Below are positions 17,228 to 26,880 of a stretch of DNA of 64,000 nt, piece by piece. A model generated the notes under the pieces. The model worked only from the letters and a program-made list of their open reading frames with translations, did no database searches and was not told the DNA's origin. The number at the start of each line of letters is the position of its first letter. Within the stretch, counting starts at the first letter, position 1. Position numbers and translations under genes: made by a program. The DNA comes from Aurantiochytrium sp. KH105 (taxonomy: Eukaryota > Sar > Bigyra > Thraustochytrida > Thraustochytriidae): positions 310,001 through 374,000 of the forward strand of contig BGKB01000026.1 in NCBI GenBank assembly GCA_003116975.1. The letters run 5' to 3'.

Positions 17228-20200
17228 CTACATGGGCGGGTAGCCGCCCATGCCGTTGGGAGGCTGCTGCATCATGCCTTGGCCAGGCTGCATCATGTAC
17301 TGCTGCTGCTGCTGGGGCTGCTGCATGGCACCCGGGTTGTAGGCCGAGTTGGCGATCATCATGGGACCAGTAATGTAAGTCTCCGGAACCTGGCCCGAGC
17401 CACTCGAAGGCTCGGCAGGCTTGGCCTTCTCCTCGAGGTCCTTGACCCTGTTGGTGAGGTCCGACACATACTGAATGATAAAGGGCATGGCCATGTCGGT
17501 GAGCTGGTTGCGCCAAGCGAGCTCAAGAACGACATCTGGCCGAATCAGATCGTACGCTTCGTAGAGCGTGGCAGCAAAGGCCTCACGGTCGTTGATGGCA
17601 ACAAAGAACTGCAAAAGCTCCTCGACAACGGCCTCGTCACGTGACTGTGCCGCAGCCTTGATGGCATCCTTGTACAGCTTGAGCTGCTTGGCAAGGTGCA
17701 CACTGTCGGCAAAGCGCTTGTTCTTGTTGAACAGGTGGCAGGCAATGCGCTTCATCTCGATGAGCTCGTGCTTTTCGAGTTTCTTAGCAAGAGCAATCTG
17801 GTCAAAGTTGTCATGCTCATCGACGCTCTCGCGCAGACCCTCGTAATCCTCGTCCTCGACAAGGACCTCGTTCACGGCCTCATTGACGGCCGCAATATTC
17901 TCCTTTTGCACAGCCTTGAGGTAGTCCATGATGAGCGGCAGGTTATCCGACTGACGAATCACCTGCACAACACGCGAGTGGTCAATGTCCTTGAGCTGCA
18001 AGAGAAGCTTGTTGAGCTTGAGCGGAGCATACTGGAGGTAGAAAGGAATAGCGCCGTTCTTGTACCACAGCTCACGGTTGCGGACCTTGGTGGCCGTATC
18101 GCGGAACTTGTCATCCTCCCAGGCCGTCTCCGGGTGCTCCATCATGACGTTGAGTGCCGAGTCGTAGTCCTCCGTTTCAAGCATGAGAAAGCAGGCCTCC
18201 TCGTAGAGACGCGCCTTGTTGCAGGCACGGAGGACCTTGGGTGCATTGCAGCGACGCGAGTACACCTTGAGGTGGTCCATGAGGGACTCCGGCTTGTATT
18301 TTGAGTAGAGCACGGCGAGCTCGGTAAAGACACCGGCGTGGGCGGCCTCAAGGCCAAGACCTTGCTCCATGAGCGAGAGAAGCTCGTTGACGAGGCCCCG
18401 GCGCTCGTACTCGGAAATAAGGTCCTCGACATGGTCCGGGCGCGTGACGATGTTGAGACCCGCAACGCCAGCCAACTTGGTCTCGCCTGCGGCAAGGCAA
18501 GCAGCCGAAACCTCCTTCCAGGTCTTGACCGAGTTGGCCTTGCGTGCCGCGTCGACAGCCTCGCGATAGAGACCGAGCTGAAGGTTGCAGCTCGCCAGCT
18601 TGGCATTGTTCGAGGCGGCGTTGAAGAGGATCTTGGCCGCCTCAAAGAGACCCTGATCGTAGCAACGGTCACCGCAGGCCTGGATATCGGCAAGGTTAGG
18701 AGCCGTGACAAAGGTCTCGAGCTCGGCAAGCTCGTTCGTCCGCGCGTACGCAAAGACGAGCTCGCTGTCCAGGAAGCGGTCCTTGAGCTTGGTGCGCGCC
18801 ATCTTCAAGAAGCGAACGAGATCCTGCCACTTGTCCTCGCGCTTCGCGGCCTCGACCACCTCCTTGTACCCATCAGTGGGGTCGTCGGCCTTGATGTAGC
18901 TGGCAATCGCATCCGGAACCAGGTTCGCGTCAAGCTGCGCCTTGGCCAGATGGCTCCAGACCTCGCCCTCGTCGCAGCGTTCGGCAAACTCAACACCGCG
19001 CTCAAGGTTCTCCATGTGGTTGAGGAGAACGTCGACAGCGTCGACGTTAAGCTTGCTCTTCTTGAAGATCTCAAAGGCCTCCTCGAACAGCTGGTACTGC
19101 TCCGAGCAGGCGATCTTGGCAATGTCAGCGGCATCGTAGTTGTCCATCCGGTGGATGTAGTCCATGACGCGTCCACTGTCGGCCTTGATGGCGGTAAGAA
19201 TAAGCAGGTTCTGAAGGTTGCGGTTGTTCGAGAACTCTGAACCCTGAAGCACAATCTTTTCCAAGAGCTCAATCAGCTCATTGGGCAGCTCCGCCGTCAT
19301 AAAGGCCTTGACCGTGAGCGAGACCTCGTCCGGGTTCTTGGACTCCGGCAACGCCGTCTGCACGGTCTCGTCGATGACGCGGCGGCGGTACGGGTTGTCG
19401 TTGACCAGCACGCGTTCCCAGAGACCCATGTCCTGGCGCTCGACGCAGTAGCGGGCCTGGTCCTTGAAGAGCTCGTTGGCGTTGGTGACTTCAATGAGCT
19501 CGTCATCGCAGGCGCCCCAGGCGCGCTTGTACGCGAGAAAGGCCAGGTAGGGGTCGAGTTTCTCGCAAAACTTGCCAACCTCCTTTGAGTCGTAAAACTG
19601 GTTGTTCTTGAGCCACTCTTGCGGATCCTTATTGATGGTCACGTAGATCTTGCCGATTGCATTGTGCGTAGCCGCCTCGGTGTTACCCTCTGCAACGCGC
19701 TGCTCGAGGAACGGCTGCAGCATGCGGAGCCGGTTGCGCTCCTCGACCTGGCTTACGAGCTCGGCCACGGGGCACATGTTACGGACCGAGTCGAGGAGAC
19801 CCTTGATGAAGTCCTCGTCGCAGTCGAGATCGAGCAGCTTGCCAATGACTTCGGGCGTGCGCTGCGGCGAAACCTTTTGCACGTAGACCTCAATGTGCTT
19901 GGTGAGCTTGTTCGAGTACAGGTAGCTCGTGAGCTCGCCAATGTAGCCGTGGCGATCGCAAACATGGATCAAAGGACGCGGGTCCGGGAGGTTCTCGAGC
20001 AAAAGGAACTCCTTGACCTTTTCCGGATCATAGTACTCGGACTCGCGGCACTGGCGAATCACAGCATCGATCTGGCCCATCTTGGCCGCGGCCTCAATGT
20101 ACTTGAAATGGACGTCTGGGTCCTGAGACACGTGAATGATCGATCCGCAAAAGTAGCAAAGGCCCTCGTACGACTTGTACGACTCAAAGAGCTTGATGAG

Positions 20201-22315
20201 CTCAGAGGGCCCGAGCTGCTCTGCGTACTTTGTGGCAGCCTGTACCACGAGCTGAAGGTTGGCCTTGATGTTGTGCATCATGAGCACGTTCAGGCACTCA
20301 ATGCAGTGCTCTCCCGTGAGCGTGCCGAAAAAGTCGACAAGAAAGCCGGGCGAGATGGACTGCGTGTTGACGATGACACGCTTGATGTCATCGATCTCCG
20401 TGTACAGCTCGAGGGCGCGCTGGTAAAGGCCAGACTTTTCGCAGAGCTGCGCAATGTGCGCGCGATCGTAGTACGAGAACATCTCGCTGGCGAAAATGGC
20501 GTCCGCCACCTGAGGTGCACCACCGAGGAGGTTGATCTCGAGGAGACGCGTCTGCAAATGACCCTCGTCCGCACGGTTGCCCTTGAGGGCGTCAAGCAGG
20601 AAGGCCGTCGTCTCTTGGATGCGATTCAGCTGCATGAAAACGTCCACCACCATGGCCACGTCCACGAGACGTCCGCCCTCGTTGTTGACGAGACTCTTGG
20701 CAAAGTCCTCGGCAGCCTTGGGATTCTGGCGCACGAGGTTCTGGAGCATGAGAATGTAGTCCGGCTGGTAGCCGACCTTGACCGAGTAGGGAACGATCTT
20801 GGCAAAGTCGCCCGTGAGCACAAAGCACTGCACAACCTTTTCAGGGACGTTGGCGCGCAGGTAGATGCTGAGCGCCATCTTGGGGTCCGACTGGATGACC
20901 ATGTCACCGAGCTCCTCGCTACACTCGAGCTTGTCCTCCTTGAGCCAGGTCTCGAGCATTTGCTGACGGCCCTGTTGCAGCACGCGGCGCGCCAGCTCGA
21001 GGGTCTCAATCACGTTGAGCTTGCCCTTTTCGAGCAGGGTGCTAAAGTACATGAGCACGGGCTGCGGCTGGCCTTGCTGCTGCGGAATCTGCAGGAAGCG
21101 GTTGATGGTCTCCTGCGTTCGCAGCGACTGTCCCGAGGACGCTGCGATCCGTGCAGCACCCTTGTAGTCACCTGCCTGGAAGAGGCGGTTGAACTCGGTC
21201 ACATACATTTCGCCGGCGCCGGGCAGGTTGAGACGGCCGGCGAGTTCCATGGCCAGCTGGCTCTGGTTGCCTTGCTGCAGGAGGTACGGGATGAGAGCCT
21301 GCTCGTTGATGGCCACCTGGAGCACCTGGCCCTTGCCCGAGGTCACACCCAAGACGCCCGTGCCGTCGCTCATCGGCGTGGACACAAAGACGGTGTCCGT
21401 GGTGATGCGGTTGCAAAAGATGAGCTTGCCCGTATGAATATCGTGCAGGTACAGGTAGCCCTTCCTGGTAATGAGATGGAGGATGTCGTACTTGCGGCTC
21501 GCCAGCAGCGAGACGGGAAAGTCATCCGGGGCATCGGCAGGAAAGGCAATGTCCACAGGCGGGAGCTTGAAGACGCCGCCGGGTGCGTCCTTGTCCTTGC
21601 CCACCTCCATGCAATAGAGCTTGAAGGCGGTGTTGGGCTTCTTCTCGATAAAGCAGAACATGTTGCGCGAGTGACCATCCTTTTGGATGGTCGTGAAGCT
21701 ACCAGCGAAGCCCTGCAATGGCTGGCTCACCTTGCGTTCTACCGAGTACAATTGCATGCTACCCATAACCTGGCCGCCTTCACCCTTGGAAATGCCGACA
21801 ATGAGGAGCCACTTGCCATCATCGCTGGCCTTGTAGTTGATAACCTGCGCATTTCGTGGAAAGCTGGCGTGGCGATCAAAGACCTTGCGGGGATCCTCGG
21901 AGCCCTCCATGCTCCAGTGGTACACCGAGGTGGCTGTCACAAAGGCGACCGTGGTGCGGCTAATCCACCGCCAGAACTTGATTTCGGTTCCGTCTGGGAG
22001 CTTGAAAGACTTCATTTTGGTGCGTGTTTCCGTGTTGAAGATCTGCAGGTTCTGGCCTCCGCGGAGGGCGATTTCCCTGCCCACAGGGTTCATGATGGCG
22101 GCCTCTGCTGCGATCGGTCGTCGCTGCATCTGGCCTCCGGCGTTCATGTCTACCGTCGTCAGCAGCTGCTTGCCGTCTGGCGACTTTTCGCGCACCAGGA
22201 TAAAGTTTTCCGACTCCATGGTCAGCTCTCCGAACCGGAGCGACGAGGCCTCCACGCCCTGCGCGGACAGGTTCAGCCGCTCCGTGAACATGATGGGGAG
22301 CTGTTGCTGCGACAT
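17228..22315 (-). CDS. CLTC: Clathrin heavy chain
   Basis: 1,695 residues, the usual length (about 1,675), uninterrupted by introns. The N-terminus (IMFTERLNLSAQGVE) and the FWRWIS block are typical of the clathrin terminal-domain beta-propeller (about residues 1-330). Helical-zigzag leg repeats follow (for example LLLENLPDPRPLIHVCDRHGYI) through the proximal leg. Near 1,490-1,600 the family-typical LLQLKDIDHSRVVQ and EALEEL-like trimerisation region is present. The protein forms triskelia that coat vesicles at the plasma membrane and trans-Golgi. The last 60 residues are a Gln/Met/Gly/Pro-rich tail (repeats of MMQPGQG, YPPM) that differs from animal tails; I see no QLMLT-type uncoating motif. 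The antisense strand carries a long open frame that is a codon-bias shadow. Confidence 0.98.
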   Translation of the reverse strand: MSQQQLPIMFTERLNLSAQGVEASSLRFGELTMESENFILVREKSPDGKQLLTTVDMNAGGQMQRRPIAAEAAIMNPVGREIALRGGQNLQIFNTETRTKMKSFKLPDGTEIKFWRWISRTTVAFVTATSVYHWSMEGSEDPRKVFDRHASFPRNAQVINYKASDDGKWLLIVGISKGEGGQVMGSMQLYSVERKVSQPLQGFAGSFTTIQKDGHSRNMFCFIEKKPNTAFKLYCMEVGKDKDAPGGVFKLPPVDIAFPADAPDDFPVSLLASRKYDILHLITRKGYLYLHDIHTGKLIFCNRITTDTVFVSTPMSDGTGVLGVTSGKGQVLQVAINEQALIPYLLQQGNQSQLAMELAGRLNLPGAGEMYVTEFNRLFQAGDYKGAARIAASSGQSLRTQETINRFLQIPQQQGQPQPVLMYFSTLLEKGKLNVIETLELARRVLQQGRQQMLETWLKEDKLECSEELGDMVIQSDPKMALSIYLRANVPEKVVQCFVLTGDFAKIVPYSVKVGYQPDYILMLQNLVRQNPKAAEDFAKSLVNNEGGRLVDVAMVVDVFMQLNRIQETTAFLLDALKGNRADEGHLQTRLLEINLLGGAPQVADAIFASEMFSYYDRAHIAQLCEKSGLYQRALELYTEIDDIKRVIVNTQSISPGFLVDFFGTLTGEHCIECLNVLMMHNIKANLQLVVQAATKYAEQLGPSELIKLFESYKSYEGLCYFCGSIIHVSQDPDVHFKYIEAAAKMGQIDAVIRQCRESEYYDPEKVKEFLLLENLPDPRPLIHVCDRHGYIGELTSYLYSNKLTKHIEVYVQKVSPQRTPEVIGKLLDLDCDEDFIKGLLDSVRNMCPVAELVSQVEERNRLRMLQPFLEQRVAEGNTEAATHNAIGKIYVTINKDPQEWLKNNQFYDSKEVGKFCEKLDPYLAFLAYKRAWGACDDELIEVTNANELFKDQARYCVERQDMGLWERVLVNDNPYRRRVIDETVQTALPESKNPDEVSLTVKAFMTAELPNELIELLEKIVLQGSEFSNNRNLQNLLILTAIKADSGRVMDYIHRMDNYDAADIAKIACSEQYQLFEEAFEIFKKSKLNVDAVDVLLNHMENLERGVEFAERCDEGEVWSHLAKAQLDANLVPDAIASYIKADDPTDGYKEVVEAAKREDKWQDLVRFLKMARTKLKDRFLDSELVFAYARTNELAELETFVTAPNLADIQACGDRCYDQGLFEAAKILFNAASNNAKLASCNLQLGLYREAVDAARKANSVKTWKEVSAACLAAGETKLAGVAGLNIVTRPDHVEDLISEYERRGLVNELLSLMEQGLGLEAAHAGVFTELAVLYSKYKPESLMDHLKVYSRRCNAPKVLRACNKARLYEEACFLMLETEDYDSALNVMMEHPETAWEDDKFRDTATKVRNRELWYKNGAIPFYLQYAPLKLNKLLLQLKDIDHSRVVQVIRQSDNLPLIMDYLKAVQKENIAAVNEAVNEVLVEDEDYEGLRESVDEHDNFDQIALAKKLEKHELIEMKRIACHLFNKNKRFADSVHLAKQLKLYKDAIKAAAQSRDEAVVEELLQFFVAINDREAFAATLYEAYDLIRPDVVLELAWRNQLTDMAMPFIIQYVSDLTNRVKDLEEKAKPAEPSSGSGQVPETYITGPMMIANSAYNPGAMQQPQQQQQYMMQPGQGMMQQPPNGMGGYPPM

Positions 22316-23250
22316 CGTGCCTGCTCTACTCTTCAGCTACTGCTACTGCTCTTGCTGCTGTTCTTGTCTCGCCTCGACTGCGCGCGACCGAGTCGTGTCG
22401 ACGCCCTCGAAGATGGCCCGCGCCGTCGGAGAAGACACAGGGTCAGGCCAAGCGAAGATCGATCAACCTCGGCAGCAGGAACACCTCCAGCAGCGGCAGC
22501 AACAAGAAGCCGACCGAGGCCAGCCAGGCTGTCGTCGCCGGGTCACTTCAAACCCAGCCCGCCGAGGGTGTCGCGCTCGCGACCGCTCGCCGGCCGCGGC
22601 TCGCTCGCCCGCGCGCCCGGCTGCGCTCTCTCTCTCCCGCGCGCGCTCGCTCCCGCGCGCCCGCTCGCTCGCCCGCCGCGCAGAGAAGTTGGTCTCGGCA
22701 CAGCGTGGCGTGGCGTTGCTGATCTGGAGCGAGGCCGCGCCGCGGAGCCGCACTCTAGCCGCCGCCGCGCGCAAGTCGGCTATAGCCGCCCCGCAACTGC
22801 CGCAAACCGCGCCGCAACTGCCGCAAACCGCGGCCCCCCGCCGCCCGGGATCTGAACGAGGCGCGAAAGATATTCTTTACCGCCTTAACACGTCGGCCCC
22901 CGCCCCGCACCCAACCAGATGCCGGCCGCACCGTTAAGGTGGTTCTGCTCACCGGTTTATCGTGCACGGCACCGCTCGCGGCGCGTCTCTGCGCTTCAAC
23001 CGCCTCGAAACGTCGTTAAAGGTTACGGCCGTTTTTAAACGGATATTTTGCGGCATAAAGAGCAGGAAAAAATTGGATCTGATCATTCGCGACAATAAAC
23101 AGCTTGCTCGTTCCGTTTGGTTCTGATCGGGCCTCCCCATTGAGGAGGGTTTTCTATTTCGAGACCCCGTATCGTCAGGTGGGTTGCGGTCGGCCAGAGG
23201 CTGCAGCATGCGGCAGCGGGCGGGTAAGAGATAGCAGATAGCGATGGCCC
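22316..23250. promoter_or_regulatory. Clathrin heavy chain promoter region
   Basis: GC-rich up to about 22870, then closer to average. It contains tandem CTGCTGCT/CTACTGCT triplets next to the start, GCTCGCTCGC-type low complexity at 22600-22680 and a cluster of the recurring GCAAGTSGGCTAT element at 22767-22831. No gene. Confidence 0.5.
22767..22831. promoter_or_regulatory. GCAAGTGSGCTAT-type elements upstream of clathrin heavy chain
   Basis: One good copy (CGCGCAAGTCGGCTATAGCC at 22768-22787) followed by two weaker tandem copies (CCGCAACTGCCGCAAACCGC), about 450-520 bases upstream of the clathrin start codon. Confidence 0.45.
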
Positions 23251-23602
23251 CGACGTGGCTTGGAGCCGTCTGTGCGTTGCCGCGCACGTCGGCGCGCGTG
23301 GCGACGGCAGCTTCACTGGACGGGAGAGGGGTGCGCGAGACTCCCTAAAGTTGCATATTTCTGCGTTTCCGCGCGTTGCCTTTGTGAGCAACTGCATCCC
23401 CAGCAGCCGTTTGTATTGGTCATCGTCGCTTCGACCTCCTTTCCACGCTTCGCTATCGTTGTCGTCGCGAAAGCAAGCAAGTGCTTCACCTCTGCGGAGA
23501 AGACTATCTACGTGCTCGTGCTCGTGCCCTTACCCGCGCGCATTCCACCTCAGCAGGCGACACTACGGGTTGAGCCAGGCCNTCGAGTATGCAGGCAGAC
23601 AA

Positions 23603-23857
23603 ATGGCACTGACCGTCAACTTTAAGGAGTTCTTCGACTGTCTTGATCAAGAGATGCGTGTGACACGTAAGGATCCCATCACCGATGATACAATTCGCAA
23701 CAAGATTGGTTTCGGAGACTCCTTATACAGTGTGGAAGACACCGTTTACAGATCGTACGAGCATCTCAAGCAGAAGACGCAAGGATGGCGAGAACGCTTT
23801 TCAAGACCCGTAAAGGTAGTTCTTATGAGCCGTGCTACCACTTCCGAAACTGCTTAA
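23603..23857 (+). pseudogene. Unrecognised gene fragment next to an ambiguous base
   Basis: An 84-codon frame starts at the ATG at 23603, just after the ambiguous base at 23582. Its first 65 residues look like real protein (ALTVNFKEFF, RNKIGFGDSLYSVEDTV, RSYEHLKQKTQGWRERF). The frame then runs into what may be an intron: GTAAAG or GTAGTT donors near 23810 and a TTTGCAG acceptor near 23900, after which another frame (LYDPSLHQLDFVEFW, FTAGIGAILHS) looks protein-like to about 24030. It could be a small spliced gene, an exon of a broken mobile or multicopy gene, or chance. I recognise no family. Confidence 0.3.
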
Positions 23858-24721
23858 ACGAAATCATTTGTGTACAAACGTTTCCTTCTTGCATTTGCAG
23901 TGTCTTTGTACGACCCTTCACTACATCAGTTGGACTTTGTCGAATTTTGGGCTCATTTTCCTCTCCACCCCTTTACTGCAGGGATTGGAGCCATTCTACA
24001 CTCTTGCCACAGAGGGCGGCCTTCGTCATATTTTTGATGATCGACTCATTTTTCACCCTTGCTACAGAGGGTGTACTTGGTCGTTTTTTTCATGCTGTGC
24101 CTCGCTGTGCGCCCATTTTTTCCTACCCCCCTCCTCTCCATGCTACCCCCCCCGGCAAGCGCACTGGGTCTGTTAAATTTCGCCGCCTCGAAGCCGCGTG
24201 GAAAACCTTCCAACGAGAAAAAAAATAAAAATAAAAATGACAAGTATTGTCGCGAATTTTGCGCGTCAGGAAAACATTGGCTTTGTGTTCTTTTTGTGTT
24301 CTTTTTGTTCCGTGTGCCTTTTTTTTTGTCACTCGGAAAACTTCTTTCTTCCTGCGTGGGACGAGTTCCAAAACGAAGAGTGAGAAAACTCGCGCCTCTG
24401 CCTGCGACCGCGAGACGCAGACGCGTGCGCGCGCGTGGGGCTGCCGCCAGTGGCCGGCGGTGAGCCCGCTCGCTGGTCGAGTGTGTGTAGGTATACCCGC
24501 TTTCTGTCGTCCGCTTGGCGTGGCAAGTTGCAGTCGTTCTTGCTTCTTCTTCAAAACACTGCCCCCAGACTTCGGGGTACGTAGGATCGGGCGCTTGGAA
24601 AATTGCTTGATCTTGCAGCAGACGCGAACGTGGCACAAGTATCAGAAGCAGAACCTCAACCTGAACTTGGAAAAGAAGGAGAAGAAGAAGAAGAAGTAGT
24701 AGAAGAAGTAGGAGTAGTTTG
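23858..24721. other. Spacer upstream of the PYROXD2-like gene
   Basis: Contains two imperfect copies of an ACAGAGGG-centred segment (24009-24017 and 24064-24071), a C-run, A-rich tracts and a GAAGAAGAAG run (24673-24697) directly before the next start, consistent with a purine-rich 5' UTR. No confident gene. Confidence 0.4.
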
Positions 24722-26512
24722 ATGATTATTGCTACTACTTCCTCGACGTTGAAGATGGCGCAACTCGCGTGGCCCAAACTTGCCTCGGCACGACCGCAGA
24801 CGCCTACAGCAGCTGCAGCGGTAGCAGCGCTGTCGACGACGTCGACGTCGACGTCGACAGCGCAACCTAAGATTGACGGCGAGAGCTTTGACGCCGTAGT
24901 CATCGGTGCGGGTCACAACGGGCTCACGACGGCGGCGTACCTCGCCAAAGCCGGCAAGCGTGTACTCGTTCTAGAGCGTCGGCATCTCGTGGGAGGCGCA
25001 GCGGTGACGGAGGAAATAGTGCCCGGGTACAGATTCAGTCGAGCGTCATACCTTGCAGGTCTCCTCCGTCCACGCATCATCGGGGACCTCGACCTCCACC
25101 GCTTCGGCCTTGAGTACCTTGACAGAGACCCCTCGTCGTTCACGCCAACGCTCCCAAGCGACCCTGTCTACAAGGGTCGCTCGCTCTTACTCGGCGCTGA
25201 CGATGTTGCCAATTATGCCTCCATTGCACAATTCTCTCAGCAGGACGCGGATCGCTTCGAAGCGTACGAGGAAATGCTCGCTCGCGTGCGTAGCCTCGTT
25301 GTCCCTCTCTTGGACAGCCCATTGCCCACCTGGCCACCGCAGTCTCGCAACGACCTCGTTCGTATTTTGCGCTTGTGCCGAGAATTGGCACCAAAGCTCT
25401 CGCCACGGGCTATTCAGGAGACCTACGAGCTCTTCTTGAGTCCCGCCATGACGGTGCTGGACCGCTGGTTCGAAAGCGACATTGTCAAGACTACGCTCGC
25501 CACAGATGCTGTCATTGGCGCGCTTCTCTCCCCCCGCGATATTGGGTCCGCATACGTTCTTCTTCACCACGTCATGGGTGAGGTTAACGGGCGACCCGGA
25601 GCGTGGGCATACGTGCGTGGAGGTATGGGGTCCATCTCCAACGCCCTTCGCGCGTGTGCCGAGTCGCATGGCGCTCAAGTGATGGTGAACGCACGCGTGA
25701 GTGGCGTCGAGCTCTCTGACGACCGATCCAGCGTCACTGGCGTTACCTTGGAAGACGGCACCACGGTACGTACGAATGTCGTCGTTTCAGGATGTGCGCC
25801 TCAGCATCTTGTTGGCAACCTTCTTCCAGAACACTTGACAGGAGATGTGGCCAACTTTGCGCAGCGCGTGCAATCGCAGGACGTGAGCTGCGGCGCGTTC
25901 AAGATTAATCTCGCAATTAATGAGGTGCCAAACTTTACGTGTTGCCCGAACCGGCCCGGCGAGCCGGGACCGCACCACCGTGGCACGATTCACTTCGAGT
26001 CGAGACCAGATGAGATTCATCGCGCTTTTCGCGAGGCGAGTGAGGGTCGGCCCGCGACACGGCCCGTCATTGAAATGACGCTTCCGTCTGTTGTGGACGA
26101 CACGCTTGTGGACACTCCGGGCCACCACGTGGCGCAACTCTTTGTTCAGTTCGCCCCCTTTGAGCTGGAAGGCGCGTCGTGGGCGGACGAGGCGTTCAAG
26201 CAAAAGTTCGTGGACCGTGTAATTGACGTGGTCGAGGAATTTGCACCTGGTTTTCGCGACTCCATCGTCGGCATGGACGCGCTGAGCCCTTTGGACCTTG
26301 AGTCGATTTTTGGCCTCCCTCGAGGCAACATTTTTCATGGTGCGCTGGCGTTGCACCAGTTGGGATTTTCTCGCCCTGCTCCCGGTTTCCACGCGCATCG
26401 CACGCCCATCAAAGGTCTGTACATGGGGTCTGCGGGAACGCATCCTGGAGGCGGCGTCATGGGCGCTCCGGGGCGCAACGCTGCCGAAATCGTTTTGCAG
26501 GATCTCGCTTAA
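24722..26512 (+). CDS. PYROXD2: PYROXD2-like FAD-dependent oxidoreductase (phytoene desaturase superfamily)
   Basis: 596 residues from the first ATG (24722); an ATG at 24755 (MAQLAW) is an equally good start. The N-terminal 50 residues are Ala/Ser/Thr/Arg-rich without acidic residues, resembling a mitochondrial presequence. The dinucleotide-binding Rossmann motif VVIGAGHNGLTTAAYLAKAGK is followed by LVLERR and VGGAAVTEE, and the C-terminus has GLYMGSAGTHPGGGVMGAPGRNAA. These are hallmarks of the phytoene dehydrogenase-like branch that includes animal PYROXD2, a mitochondrial protein of uncertain reaction. Carotenoid desaturase activity is less likely given the FQ/HHVMGEVNGRPGAW features shared with PYROXD2, but I cannot rule it out. 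Confidence 0.9.
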   Translation: MIIATTSSTLKMAQLAWPKLASARPQTPTAAAAVAALSTTSTSTSTAQPKIDGESFDAVVIGAGHNGLTTAAYLAKAGKRVLVLERRHLVGGAAVTEEIVPGYRFSRASYLAGLLRPRIIGDLDLHRFGLEYLDRDPSSFTPTLPSDPVYKGRSLLLGADDVANYASIAQFSQQDADRFEAYEEMLARVRSLVVPLLDSPLPTWPPQSRNDLVRILRLCRELAPKLSPRAIQETYELFLSPAMTVLDRWFESDIVKTTLATDAVIGALLSPRDIGSAYVLLHHVMGEVNGRPGAWAYVRGGMGSISNALRACAESHGAQVMVNARVSGVELSDDRSSVTGVTLEDGTTVRTNVVVSGCAPQHLVGNLLPEHLTGDVANFAQRVQSQDVSCGAFKINLAINEVPNFTCCPNRPGEPGPHHRGTIHFESRPDEIHRAFREASEGRPATRPVIEMTLPSVVDDTLVDTPGHHVAQLFVQFAPFELEGASWADEAFKQKFVDRVIDVVEEFAPGFRDSIVGMDALSPLDLESIFGLPRGNIFHGALALHQLGFSRPAPGFHAHRTPIKGLYMGSAGTHPGGGVMGAPGRNAAEIVLQDLA

Positions 26513-26880
26513 TTTTAAAAATTGCTTTGGAATAGCCCAAGGGCGTTTTCCTTTTGCTGATCTCAGTGTTGCTGGCACTAAAACCTACTTTATCTCGCTA
26601 ATGAGTTTCAACGCTGAAGAAACATTGCTTGCCTGGCCTCGTCTTATCTTTTCTTGGCAGCGAGGTTGCTCGGGCGCTTTTGCAAATAACTACGACACGG
26701 GGAGGAGGGGGGGGCGCGAGAGGAGAGAAAGAAAGTGGGTCAAAGTATGTCATGGCCAAATCATTGTCTTCGTGTTATTTTTTGTTTTCTAGTTTTCTTT
26801 TTTAAAGGTGGTGTGTGCTGACACGCTGTGTCGGCGTCAGGTTGTCAAGTGCAGTGCAGATGGCTCGAGGGACAGTTCAT
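26513..26880. other. Convergent 3' spacer
   Basis: 368 bases between convergent gene ends, with a G-rich block at 26699-26712 and a T-rich tract at 26777-26803. No gene. Confidence 0.6.

Noticed and set aside
19619-22855. 1,078-residue open frame antisense to clathrin heavy chain
   Set aside because: It mirrors the codon bias of the sense gene (C/G at third positions prevents antisense stops), is Leu/Val/Ala/His-rich and shows no domain. The sense strand is an obvious conserved protein.
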